DNA from: Balanoglossus misakiensis
Lineage: Eukaryota; Hemichordata
Assembly: GCA_040954595.2 (NCBI GenBank)
Contig: CM082585.2
Coordinates: 4,030,001-4,094,000 of the forward strand
Reading direction: 5' to 3'
DNA: 64,000 nucleotides
This document shows positions 1 to 10,717 of this stretch, piece after piece; position 1 is the first letter of the stretch; the number at the start of each line of letters is the position of its first letter. Both the position numbers and the translations under genes were made by a program. The notes beneath the pieces were generated by a model that saw only the letters and a list, made by a program, of their open reading frames with translations, made no database searches and was not told the origin of the DNA.

Positions 1-543
1 TACTGCAGCAGATAACTTACTACACTGCCCACATAATCACGAGTCTACATGGCCACGGAAAAGATAATTTCCATACATGTAGGCCTATAAAAACTGCTCT
101 ACACGTGTTCATGTCTCTTCACATCATCTACCGACGTTCAGGATAAATGTACCGGGGACGGTAAAAGGTCACCACAGGCCAGGAAAGAACCTAGAACCTC
201 CATAAGAAGAAAATCTAATATCAGCATATAGAGCATATGGGTTTGCAGAATAATGGACACGTGAGGTCAAATTGAGCCTTAAAAATCGTCCTTGAGGACA
301 GAAAACACCAGGGGTCAAAGTCCACATATAGGCGACCCCATGGCAGTGGTCTACGCTACCCATACTCGCTCTGATAAATTTGTGATCCAACCAGCTCTTA
401 AACAAAGTGGACCTGCACGTACATGAACTTTCAACCTTTCGACACAGCAATTCTGGCCAGTACAAAGATCTGCTGTTTGGGGTGTCACGCAGTCCAGTAA
501 CAAATCTAGTCCTTAGTGGCCTTTACATAAACGAATCAGAAAC
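1..543. other. No gene recognised
   Basis: This stretch lies upstream of the sulfotransferase first exon. Short open frames exist on both strands but none resembles a known protein or is flanked by convincing splice sites. It may hold the 5' UTR and promoter of the sulfotransferase; I see no clear TATA box. Confidence 0.4.
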
Positions 544-766
544 ATGGCTCAACAACTGCCACATGATTTCAAACCCCCTCCGGATCATTTTTACAAAGGG
601 GTTCGTATGATAGCAATTATCCCAGCTGTCGCGTTGGACGCGGTTAAGGAAATGGAAGTTCGCGACGACGACATTTGGGTGATAACATACCCCAAATCAG
701 GTTGGTTCTTGTGATGAATAAATTAAGATGCCAAATTGATGCATAAATACTTGGGTAGACAGAGTA

Positions 767-818
767 TGTATGTATGTATGTATGTATGTATGTATGTATG
801 TATGTATGTATGTGTGTA

Positions 819-902
<84 letters not shown>

Positions 903-914
903 TGTGTGTGTGTG
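767..914. repeat. Compound microsatellite (TATG)n-(TG)n-(CGTG)n
   Basis: A run of TATG tetramers passes into TG dinucleotides, then CGTG tetramers, then TG again. It lies in intron 1 of the sulfotransferase. Open frames through it are artefacts of the repeat. Confidence 0.95.
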
Positions 915-1718
915 CCGAATGTAAGTGTTCTAGATTCTGCTGATGAATGGAGTATGATTGATAGTCGTTAAATGGTGATAATCACTACTGACAGGAACAA
1001 TGTGGAGCCAGGAAATCACATCAGTCATCATGGAAGGAGGCGACTTGGATCAAGTTAGAAGTAAAGAAAACCATGAAAGGGTTCCATTTGTGGAATTTTG
1101 TCCCCTAGGTTCGAGTCCTGAACCATACAAGTACGTCGATGCAATGTCACGTGAAAAGCCACGAACTCTTCGTACCCACGTTCTATATGATTGGCTGCCC
1201 AACCAATGGCACACTAAGAAACCAAAGGTAGGACCGGGAATCAAACATGGCTCCCTTCATGTATATGAGAGGATATCTCTATCCCAAATTATTAATTTCG
1301 ATTTCATAATTTTTATTTCAGGTATATCGCAAATATATATGTATGGTACGACGTTGTAATAACAATGCATATGTAATTCACGACAAGATATGTCGAGGCA
1401 ATATCTCAATATTTCGTATGGAAAGACAGTATCCGCTCAAAACTGTAAAATCTGTCTGCAATGTTTCGTTCCAGACCTTGTACGTGGCTCGGAATCCCAA
1501 GGACACCGCCGTCTCAAAATGGCATTTTGATCAGATTTTCTGTCACATACATACAGAAGATACATTTGCCGAGTTTTTTCAAACGTTTTGCGAAGGCAGC
1601 GGTAATAATATACATATGACCATTTTGACACCTTCACACATCACATAGAGATGGTTATTTATGCATTACCTATGATGTGAAAACCTGTCTCCTCAAGATA
1701 TTAAAATCCTTTAAAGCT

Positions 1719-1768
1719 AGGGACAAAGTCTCTCTCTCGCTGCCCTTCTTTCATTATGTTTGATATAA
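1719..1768 (+). mobile_element. Fragment of the TTAA hairpin MITE family
   Basis: The sequence AGGGACAAAGTCTCTCTC followed by a GTTTGATA block matches one end of the three full hairpin elements at 20778, 23917 and 27156. The second arm is absent, so this is a solo end. It lies in intron 3 of the sulfotransferase. Confidence 0.6.
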
Positions 1769-2017
1769 AAATCATCATTGTCAAATATATTAATTCATTT
1801 CACGAGACTTTTATTCCTATAGACATCAGAATCTACATGGACCATGAAAGCCACATACAGACTGACAAGTTATACAAACCTTCACCCAGTCACTGTAAAC
1901 ATTACCTTGAAATTACTCCCGACGCGAGAAGCTTATCACGCATATGTTTTTTGCCCTAACTATTGGCAACTAATGAGGATAGAGGTCAGAATTTAGTAAA
2001 TTCCACAAAATGAAAAT

Positions 2018-2132
2018 AATTGTGGCCCTTTGGGGGGACCCTCTAAGGGCATAATTGGCATTGCGGGGGGCCTAGGGAGTCCACAGCTAGTATTCGGAGT
2101 GGAACGGTCAAGTCTCACATCGTCTTCATCAT
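2018..2132 (+). repeat. Ngaro split repeat A1
   Basis: It begins TAATTGTGGCCC and ends CGTCTTCATCAT. It is nearly identical to 13898-14032 in the same orientation, except that the right copy has an extra short tandem of the GGGGGGACCCTC motif. It marks the left end of the retrotransposon. Confidence 0.9.
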
Positions 2133-2341
2133 TCAGTGCAATTTTCGTAATTTGCACATCGGCGTTCACGGTAACTTGGTCATAAATAGTTACCATTATT
2201 CGAACGGTCATTCGTAATTCATCCACGATCGTGTAATCCATGTTTTCTGTCATGGCATCCAAAGGCCGAGGAAAGAGCGGACGTAAGGCAAGCGGCAAGC
2301 AGCCAGACGCCATAGAAATCCCTTCAGAGGGTGAAAGTTTA

Positions 2342-2388
2342 GGGAGCCGTCATTATTTATGGCCTGGGGGGGGGGGGGTCGGAGGAAT
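2342..2388 (+). repeat. Left terminal inverted repeat of the DNA transposon
   Basis: It starts GGGAGCCGTCATTATTTA, continues GGCCT, then a run of G, then GTCGGAGGAAT. It pairs with 9361-9408; the arms differ by one substitution (ATGG versus ACGG) and by the length of the G run. Confidence 0.93.
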
Positions 2389-2496
2389 CAAGGGGGGGGG
2401 GGGGTTACTCAAAAATTGGAAGGCTGCAGGGGGGGGTTTCTCAAAAATTGTAGATGAAGAGGGGGGGGGGGTCACTCATTTTTGGGAAATGTATCA
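2389..2496 (+). repeat. Left subterminal G-run repeats
   Basis: Three imperfect units each combine a run of seven or more G with TTACTCAAAAATT, TTTCTCAAAAATT or TCACTCATTTTT. The same motif recurs at the right end in the same orientation. These could be transposase-binding sites; the G tracts could also form quadruplexes. Both roles are inference. Confidence 0.75.
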
Positions 2497-2547
2497 AAGT
2501 TTTACAACTGAAAGATTTAGTTGTGTGCTGTGCAAGTGCTGCAGCGC

Positions 2548-2568
2548 TCCGCGACCTCCGGTCGCGGA
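2548..2568. other. Perfect 9-bp hairpin
   Basis: TCCGCGACC and GGTCGCGGA pair across a 3-base TCC loop, just inside the left G-run repeats of the DNA transposon. I see no equivalent near the right end. It could be a terminator-like or protein-binding structure. Confidence 0.5.
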
Positions 2569-2933
2569 ACACCAGAGTGTCCACACTGCACTATCAAAGT
2601 ATTTTTCCCAAAATTTGCTGATAAAGGATTGGCATGCTTGCCTGATCATGCATAAAAAACATTTACTCCTTATTATTTTTTAAGAAATAAATATTATTAT
2701 TATTTATTAAAATACTGAAAAATGCATACTACATGTATATTCAAGCAAATGTAAGTTTTTGTTTTCTTTGTCTTTTTTTCTCTGACCTCTTTGTCACACG
2801 TTTGGTAATCTCTTGAGTCTATGGATAAACACAATATTGCAGAAATAATGTTTTGATAACATAAATAAAATAAAAAATCTCAAAAAATGCATTCTAGCAC
2901 ATAAATGATTCTTTGATATAGAATGTTTCATAA

Positions 2934-3056
2934 AGGTTAAATATAAAACATATAAATACTTTAACAGAATAAACGTTGACTATAAAACATGAAAAAGGTT
3001 AAATATAAAACATATAAATACTTTAACAGAATAAATGTTAACTAAACATTAAACAA
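2934..3056. repeat. Tandem duplication, about 61 bp unit
   Basis: The block AAGGTTAAATATAAAACATA and its continuation through TACTTTAACAGAATAAA occurs twice, the second copy starting about 61 bp after the first. It lies downstream of the SAM-domain gene, probably in its 3' UTR. Confidence 0.8.
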
Positions 3057-3172
3057 GGTAAACACTGGTGTAAATTTGGTGAACACAGAAACTGAATGAT
3101 AAGTTGTCATGTATGATGACTTAGCTTTGTCCACACTTGAGTGGTTCAAATCTGGACCAAATATGTTTCATC

Positions 3173-4366
3173 TCAATTGTCACTAGACACTTCAGAGTCA
3201 GAGTGACTAAGATTCTCCAGGAATGCACTAATTCTGCTCGCAGGATTTTCAGCAAAACAGTGATGCTTCACTAAGAATTCCAGTGGCTCTCCGTGGTAAC
3301 GGTAGGTCATTTTGCTAAGCTGTTCATCATCAAGCTGATCAACTGATGTCCAAGATGTTTCTGTTTTAGGGTTGTTTATGTGATTCATGAATGCAGATAC
3401 AGTGCTTTCATCCGTCAGTTTATTTAATGTGTTTTCAACTCTCTGCATCAGTCGAGCTCTTTTCCTTGATTTTGCCTTTCTTCGGTTTTCCTTCTTTGCT
3501 CTTTTATTACTGGAGTTTCTCTCTACTAGTGGGAAATTCCTCTTCAGTTGTTGAAGCGTGTGACCAATATCATCTGAGTGTGTGTTGAGAGTCTTTCTGA
3601 GGGCATCCATCAAGTCTATGTATGACTCAATGAAAGAGTGTTCATCTTGTGCGTATGGTTTAAGAAGCATCTCCGTATTGTACAGACCTTTCCGGCTTGT
3701 TTCCAGTTCCTGCATGTCATTATCAATAGAAGCAATGACTTTATTGATTCTCTCCAAGCAGTCAGCACATTTTTCTGTATCATTTGCTGTGTAGTGACGA
3801 TCTGCGTTTCTGTATTTCATCACTAGTTGACACATGCCGGACTTCTCATTTTCCGTTAAATTTCTGACAGTCTGGCTATGTTTATCAGCACTGCATTTGA
3901 CTCGCCATCTCCACTTTTGTTGTTCTAGAAGATAGTCACGAAACTGGCCCTGTTTATGAGGTGCAGCTGATTTGTATATTCCGGGAACAATGCTGTTATA
4001 ATATTTCAGCTTCTCGGAATGGTCATTTGGGATAATATATTTTGACCATGGGTGTTCCAGTTTACTTTTTTTATCAAGTTTTTTGAACTTCCCACCTTCA
4101 AACACAAGGGTTGCTTGTCGCTTAACACCACTACCAGATGCTACTGCAGGAGAAGTCTTGTTGTTACCATCACTTGATTTGGCTCCTTTGATGGCACACA
4201 TGAGTTTTCTTGCGTGGCCTGGCAGTGGAATCTGCACTGATTTCATCAGATAGTCCTCATTCTCTATAGACAAGATAGTCTCAAGGTCATCATACCCCTT
4301 TTCAATAAAAAGGTGCAAATACCGACCCATTCCAGCTGTCTCCAAGAAGTTTTTAACATCTTCCAC
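3173..4366 (-). CDS. SAM-domain protein of the DNA transposon (397 aa)
   Basis: Single open frame starting MEDVKNFLETAGMGRYLHLF. Residues 1 to about 62 fit a sterile alpha motif (SAM) domain: the FLETAGMGRYLHLFIEKGYDD helices, the hydrophobic ETILSI segment and the basic end GHARKLMCAIKG. SAM domains usually mediate protein-protein, sometimes RNA, contacts. The rest is basic and helix-rich, with a Lys/Arg stretch around residues 290-315 (KRAKKENRRKAKSRKRAR) that looks like a nuclear localisation or nucleic-acid-binding region, and a Ser/Asp-rich tail. It is divergent from the DDE-like gene, with about 300 bp between start codons. I infer an accessory transposition protein; no catalytic motif is visible. 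Its family is not known to me. Confidence 0.8.
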   Translation of the reverse strand: MEDVKNFLETAGMGRYLHLFIEKGYDDLETILSIENEDYLMKSVQIPLPGHARKLMCAIKGAKSSDGNNKTSPAVASGSGVKRQATLVFEGGKFKKLDKKSKLEHPWSKYIIPNDHSEKLKYYNSIVPGIYKSAAPHKQGQFRDYLLEQQKWRWRVKCSADKHSQTVRNLTENEKSGMCQLVMKYRNADRHYTANDTEKCADCLERINKVIASIDNDMQELETSRKGLYNTEMLLKPYAQDEHSFIESYIDLMDALRKTLNTHSDDIGHTLQQLKRNFPLVERNSSNKRAKKENRRKAKSRKRARLMQRVENTLNKLTDESTVSAFMNHINNPKTETSWTSVDQLDDEQLSKMTYRYHGEPLEFLVKHHCFAENPASRISAFLENLSHSDSEVSSDN

Positions 4367-4667
4367 CCTGTTTCTCTGGAAATCTCAGAAGTACAAACAG
4401 TGTACAGTAAACATTGAACAGTACAGCTGCCAGCCTGCACACACAGCTGATGTATACTGGGGTCAAAGTTGAAAAGAATGATGGGAGTCAGTGTAAACAG
4501 AATCACATGTTCATTTAAACTTGTGACATTTGTCTGCATCCCAAAATGTAAATCGAAGGATAAATTTCAATTTTGCTGACACAAGTTATCGAAAACACCC
4601 GCCTTTGTTTCAGCAAGAGTGACCCATTCACTGAGTGTTGACCTGTGACCTCTATATTCACTCAAAA
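4367..4667. promoter_or_regulatory. Shared intergenic region between two divergent transposon genes
   Basis: The 301 bp between the two start codons must hold both promoters and 5' UTRs, unless there are unseen upstream exons. No canonical TATA box stands out on either strand. Assignment as a bidirectional promoter rests on gene layout. Confidence 0.5.
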
Positions 4668-7600
4668 ATGGCGACCTCCATACCACACAGTGTGACTGGC
4701 GAGGCTGCTGATGAAAGCAATGACTTGCAGAAACTGAACGATGTCACCAATGAACCACAGACCAGAGGCCACAACCAAGCTAGATCTGAACATCGACAGG
4801 AAAGAAACCGCTTTGGTTTCAGTGTAAGTGCCTTCTTTGTTGTATTTGTAAATGTAAGACTGAAGCATGCATCATGAAGGGCAGAAACACGTGCCGTACA
4901 TACGTCACTATCAGTATCATTCAAGAGCGGGCACGCGAAGTCGGCCACTTGGAGAACTCAATCGTAGTAGGAGACTCTAAATTTTGCTGCATTTCGTGTA
5001 CGCTTCATATTTTAGCATAAGTCTGAATTTAACTATGCCTGAATAGTGTATAATATTTCTATATACAGAGCCAGCTACATGTACATGTATCATTAAATGT
5101 ATCACCAAATCAAATACCGGTATCTTGCTGAATTACTGGCTGTTTTGCTAGTCATTTCGCCAAATAGTTGGGTGATACATGTAACTTCATGCGGTCACTG
5201 TAAAGGTGCATGAAGACAATTATTGGATTTGCTTGCAACTCTCAAGAATGTTTTACATGTAAATACTATAGGTCATAGTCTCCTAATTAATTTTGTTCAG
5301 TACTTCCATAAATTCAACATGCTGAGTTACTCAACAAATACATGCAATGTGTGATTTTTCTTTTGGGGTTTAGATATTTACTGAAATATGTAACTTTGCC
5401 AAATAATTGACCCAAATTAAAAGACACATTTACAATACTTGATCTTTTCAGCATTACAGATTATTTACTGTATTTTTCTTGTGTCTGTTATTCCAGGTTC
5501 AACGATCATGTCAGACATGTCCACTACATATCAATAGAGCAATATTAGAAGAGGCCATTTCTAAAACCAATGTAGAGAGTAAGATTGAACACTTCCGAGG
5601 CTTATTAGCAGTTCTTGACCAACTGACATCACCAACAAGGCATCCGTCTTGCCAGCTGTACACACAAGGTTTCCTTGACTTTGAAGAAGGTTTAGAATTT
5701 TACTTGGGATACCAGTCTTCATTCACACCAGGGTATGGAATTGCATACAGACAAAAATTCAGAGATGGTCTCCTTAATCCAAGTCATGGACTGAGAGTGA
5801 ACATTGTAAGAAAAAGTGATAATTCACAGTACATTGTTCTACGACCTCAAGATGTTGATCTAGAATTGTTCTATGAAAACCTTCTTTTAACATCAAAACC
5901 ATTGGATGATCGTGTACACTTGACCTCTGATATTGTTAAAAGTATCATGAAGTCAATGGACACTGAATGGGACAAAACTTGTTTTCGTGTGCTTCTTGGT
6001 GCAACCAGATCTCGTAGTGAGCTACAGAGCTTGGGTGTTGACAGTGACAATATACGGCATGAAACAGATAAAGTGTTGGCTGTCATAACAGAGGTGGAAA
6101 ATTCTCAAGTAGCCGCCTTTGATATGACCAATTTAAGATTGAACAGCCAGATCAAAGACTTGCAAGAAAAACTTGACAGATTAAAGAGCTTACATGACAA
6201 AAAGAAAAGTTCATGGAGCCAAGTACAACTAGACCAAATACAGAATAGGATAGAAGACACTGGACAAATGATCAAGTCCAAGGCAGCTTTATTCAGTCCG
6301 TCATCAGCAGAAGAAAAACAGAGAAAACATCAAATGGTCAAAAGAAAAGCTGATGCTCTACTTGAGGATAATCGACTGAAACGTAGGAAACTAACAACAC
6401 AGGGCCCAAATTTCAGACTGGATTCAGAAGATGAAGAATTCATCGGAAGGTGTATTGAGGATAAAGCTACATATCATGGGCGTAGACATGATACTGTAAT
6501 GTACACTAATCGCCGTGTAAAGAAGCGTGACTTGATCAACATTGCCAATTACAAGTTAAAGCAAAGGAACAAACGATTAATTAAATCAGCATCTACTGTA
6601 TACAACTTAGCTGTTCCAAAAAATAAGAGATCTCTTCAAGCAAAGAAACACCATGGCAAGGGCCTGTTTTGTTGGAAGAAGCCGCCAAAGGCAGAGGATG
6701 TTGATAATGAAAACACCCATTATCAAAGAGCCCACATCAATCACATCAAGAGAACATTTTTCAGTAAACAAACTGAAGATACAAGACACTTCTGCTTTAT
6801 GCGTAGTACTGATGACAAAGCATATATCAGACCAGGTACTTCTGAAGGCCTAGAGAAGACAAGAAATGTCAGGATTCTCACATTAGCTGATGTTGAGAAG
6901 GCAAGACAGCTTCCCAAATATGACTGGCCTGAGAAAGCTGTGTACCAAACTCCTGCATCTCATCGAATATTTACAAAAGAAGGTGAAACTGTGTCAGTGG
7001 AGAATGGCACCAGTGAAACTCTTGTGACAGATGAAGACCATCATTTTGTCTTTGTGAGGCCAAAAGCAATCATAGGTTCAACTGGATCTGTTTGGGCAAG
7101 TGAAACTGTTCGTCTGAGATCAGCAGAGCCAGATGTCTTTGAAGTGAACTTGCCTGATACCCAGAATTACTCAAAAACTTTCAGAGAGATTTGCTCACAG
7201 ACTCACAGTGCAGCATTCAGATTTTACGATATGTCAGAACCTACAGACATTGCAAAAGTTGAAGGAAAAGAAGAATGCCCTCACAGAAAATATGAATTGA
7301 AGAGAACTCATAATTTGAGAAACATGGTTGGCAGAGTTCAAAAGGCCATTGAAGAATTTCAAGAAGAGGGAAATGATGCAGAGAAACTGATCATCAATAA
7401 TAGGATTTTACCACCTGTACAGCAAGTTCAATATAGCTGCAGTAAATACATAACACTGCTTGAGAACAAAGGCTTTGACATGACAGACCAAAGAAAAGCA
7501 GCTGAAGTTGTTAAAGATGACTGCTGCACCATTATTGCTGTGCTAAGCGAACTCAATCTCCCACCAGTGAAGCCTAGGTGGGCAGATTTGACAGATGCTG

Positions 7601-8919
7601 GTCCAGGTGTTGGTGTTAATAACACTGAGGTTCAATTTCGTGATGCAGAGTTGGCACGAATGTACAATTCTGACTATCGTATTCGATGTCACAGATCCCG
7701 TGGAGACAGCGGTCAGGGGGAAGCAGAACGAACAAATTCTGCAATCGGCGATGCCATGGTCGATGGTTCAACCATTGAATGGGAGCATGTGAAGAAATTC
7801 AGTGACCTTACTCAAGATGAAATAGCTGATATGACAGTGAGAGACTATGAATGTTATGAGGAAAAGAGAATGGCCAAAAATGCATGGCATGTTGCCAATA
7901 TCATCACTGAAAGAATTCAAGATGCCCCTGTTTTAAGTGACTATATAAAGTCCTTTGTCAGTCAGCCACCAGAGGAACTTTTCTGCAATGACAACAAAGA
8001 AGAAGTACATCAATATAAGAAGGTCAAAGGAGTAGCCAGAAGTAAAATACCTGGATCAGCATACATCGAGAAAATCTTCACATTTATTGAACAACACTAC
8101 CATGTTGGCGAGTTATACATGGAGTACTTGAAGAAGAGCTGCTTTGCGAAAACCGGATATGAATGCACATTCTGTCAGAATCATGATTGGGTTGGACCCC
8201 CTATGACACGTATACCACAGCCAATACCAGATCCTGCCAGACCAATGCACTACAAAGATGTGTTCATCACCAGCAATGAAAATGATGATGGAAATCCAAG
8301 ACAAGTAGATGACTTTCAACCAAGATCTGTAATCACCAAAAAGTTCAACAGCGGTGAAATTAGTAGTGGTGACAGCAGTGTAATTCTGGAGTTCTCTAAA
8401 CACCTGGCTGTACAAGAGAAGTACATTAAATCATACATAATACATTTGGAAGAACTAAAACAGACGTCAAAGATCAGACAATCTGACAGAAATAAGAAGA
8501 AAACGGAAAAAGAAATGCGGACGTACGAAATGTATGATTGGCTGCAATTAACAATAGATGGAGATCTACGCAAACTCAAAGTAAACGAACTGGACAAATA
8601 CATAGAACATCACCACCTGAGCAAGAGAGGAAAGAAAGAAGACAAAATAAGAGCAATAATGGCAGATTGCCTTCGGAAGTCACACGTGGATTCTTCAAAA
8701 CTGCAGCTGCAGGCAGGTATTCTTTCCAGTAATGATGAAACAGACAGTGATGATGAAAATGATATTGTTTTGAATGAAATGAACAGCACCAGTGAAAGTG
8801 AAAGTGAAGATGACAGTGGTGACGATATAGTACCTGTACAGTCATTTCCAACAGTTGTTACAAGAGGGGGAAGGACAGCCGGATCATGGCGGAATGCTCC
8901 CAGCAGATACCTATATTAG
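4668..8919 (+). CDS. DDE-like transposase candidate with SAP domain (about 1192 aa, two exons)
   Basis: Exon 1 is 4668-4823 (MATSIPHSVTGEAADESNDL...), intron 4824-5496 has GTAAGT and TTCCAG ends, and exon 2 is 5497-8919; phase 0 on both sides. An N-terminal Cys pair (CQTCPLH) is followed by a coiled coil around residues 260-300, a basic segment, and a candidate RNase H-like core: Asp in STDDKAYIRPGT (about 491-492), Asp in ADLTDAGPGVGVNN (749 and 752), and Glu in GQGEAERTNSAIG (794 and 796). The spacing and the GEAER helix resemble DDE integrase/transposase cores. A later CxxC-type cluster (CTFCQNHDW) and a C-terminal SAP domain (DLRKLKVNELDKYIEHHHLS) would bind DNA, then an acidic Ser/Asp/Glu tail. 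Excision and integration of the 7.07 kb element is the inferred role. The catalytic assignment is mine and unproven. Confidence 0.75.
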
Positions 8920-9252
8920 CACATAGAACTGAACTACCTGAACTGTTGTTAATTCACAGAAATATATTTTCACCAACAAAGTTTGATAATCATTTTGACT
9001 ATAAACGATGCCTGTCCAAATTACACAATGCTACTTGATGGTTACTGGTTATGGGTGAGCTTTTACGGTAATCATTATTTAGTTGTGACTTTGAGATTGT
9101 TTTGTTGTTTCACCCTTTTCAATCCATCATGATGCAACTGATGATCACCTACAATGTAGCAGGGTGAACCTGGAGTTGAAAGGTCTTTTACTACACTACT
9201 GTAATAGTGATTTATACAGATACCTGTATTGATATGTAGTTGTTCCGGTTTT
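8920..9252. other. 3' region of the transposase gene, no ORF
   Basis: AT-rich sequence between the stop codon and the right subterminal repeats. It presumably holds the 3' UTR. No other feature is recognisable. Confidence 0.5.
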
Positions 9253-9346
9253 AGGGGGGGGGGGCAGTCGAAATTTCTATGTTGTAAGGGGAGGGGGGTT
9301 TCTCAAAATCTGCATGCTTGGCAGGGGGGGGTTTCTCAAAATTTTG
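9253..9346 (+). repeat. Right subterminal G-run repeats
   Basis: Two clear units of a G run followed by TTTCTCAAAA, plus a third G run, match the left subterminal repeats in direct, not inverted, orientation. The outermost TIRs are inverted, so the two repeat classes have opposite symmetry. Confidence 0.75.
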
Positions 9347-9360
9347 GAGTTTCTAGTGTA

Positions 9361-9408
9361 ATTCCTCCGACCCCCCCCCCCCCCAGGCCGTAAATAATGA
9401 CGGCTCCC
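9361..9408 (-). repeat. Right terminal inverted repeat of the DNA transposon
   Basis: It reads ATTCCTCCGAC, a C run, AGGCCG and TAAATAATGACGGCTCCC, the reverse complement of 2342-2388. It is followed at once by TTA, the target duplication. Confidence 0.93.
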
Positions 9409-10717
9409 TTAGTCGGCTCCTTACTACAGGAGTTCAAATCCCTTCGCTTGGAGGTCCAGGCGATGAAGCGACAAGTCCAGAGCAGCACAAACGGCAACGC
9501 CGGCCACCTTCACGAGGACACCAAGGGCATTCCGATTCGACAGATTGAGACGGAGCATGACCCGCAGTCCCGCGACGGCATAAGGCCCCCCGGGGAGTCA
9601 GTTGCGGAATGCGCGGGAAGCAATATTTCGAACACGGCAGAGCTTCGCCGGATGATGGCCGCAGACAGTCAATTGCAAGAAGAGTTGCGGGAGTACCAAC
9701 GTCAGTATCTACCGGACTTTGTCATGTCTGGGAAGCTACCAAAACCTGGTAAGTCGCAACGCTTTCAAACCAGAAAAGACAACACTACCCGGACAGTGGC
9801 ATGGCCTCACATGGCCGCACAACCGCGACCATTCGGCGCGGGAAAGGAGATTACTTTCGACAACATGACCCTCAACGAATTCGTGGAAGGGTTTACCGCA
9901 ATTTTACTTTCATCGGATATTTCGGACAAGGAAAAACGCTCACGTTTGCAACACCTGAATACACTAATGAGATTCGCTTCATTGTTCCCATGGGATGCGG
10001 TCCTTAAATTTCACGGGGCCTTTCTACAGGACATTGAATACGGCCGCAGAACATGGGACAGCGAGGGCACTGACTTGAAAGAATTGTATTTATACCCTCG
10101 CGCCGCCGAGAAAAAACAGGCCAAGACATCACGCGCACCCAAGAACAATGACGACACCATACAGTACTGTTGGTCCTGGCAGGACAACAACTGCTCCGAT
10201 AAGAACTGCAAATACAGCCACATATGCAGCGCATGCTACAAATATCGCAATCAGTCCGCGGATCACCCAAAAGCCAAGTGCCCTTACAACGATGTGGCGT
10301 TTAGGGATGCAAAGAACACGAAGTCAACGTCTGGACAGGTATTATATGTTGATAGGACCTCTGTTAATCGTTCTAGTGTCAGTTCAGTAGCACTTCAGTG
10401 CTCTTTGCCAGTGTATGATAATGAAAAACATCCTTTATTTATGGAGGTTGCAACTCAAACAGATAATGACAGCGATGCTCCGTCGGGATTTTGCGCCCAG
10501 ACTAGCCAGCATCAGCATGACAATAGTATGTCAGACAAATGTAGCAATTTAATCAACAATGTTACACCCAGTACCAAAATATGTGTGAGTCGCACGCAGA
10601 CACCCAGTAGTAACCAAGGTGATCCCATTTCACATAGTGAGACGGGAATAGCAGGGGACCGCCCCAACATCCAGCTCGTGGAGAATTCAAATCAAGACCC
10701 ACAACCATTGCGCCCCA

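Larger units (their letters stand above)
2342..9408. mobile_element. 7.07 kb DNA transposon, two genes, unclassified superfamily
   Basis: The element is delimited three ways: inverted terminal repeats of 47-48 bp, a TTA duplication at 2339-2341 and 9409-9411, and the host gag frame, which is continuous without it. Inside are a SAM-domain gene on - (3173-4366) and a spliced DDE-like gene on + (4668-8919), head to head. Both frames are open with no obvious damage, so the copy may be young. The 3-bp target would fit PIF/Harbinger (TWA) or a few smaller superfamilies, but the protein does not look like Harbinger transposase and the partner is not a MYB-like protein. I therefore leave the superfamily open. 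Confidence 0.9.

Noticed and set aside
736-971. Open frames rich in Val, Cys, Tyr and Met
   Set aside because: They are translations of the TATG/TG/CGTG microsatellite.
1993-2313. Minus-strand open frame of 106 codons
   Set aside because: It overlaps the Ngaro left repeat and the gag start on the other strand and resembles no protein.
2240-2683. A 147-codon ORF with poly-Gly as a gene of its own
   Set aside because: Its first 30 or so codons are the gag start; the rest reads into the transposon TIR and G runs.
4264-4539. Alternative minus-strand frame upstream of the SAM gene
   Set aside because: It overlaps the SAM frame in another phase, and the SAM-domain start at 4366 is better supported.
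2342-9408. PIF/Harbinger assignment from the TTA target
   Set aside because: The partner protein is SAM-type rather than MYB-like, and the large protein is about three times the usual Harbinger length with a SAP domain.
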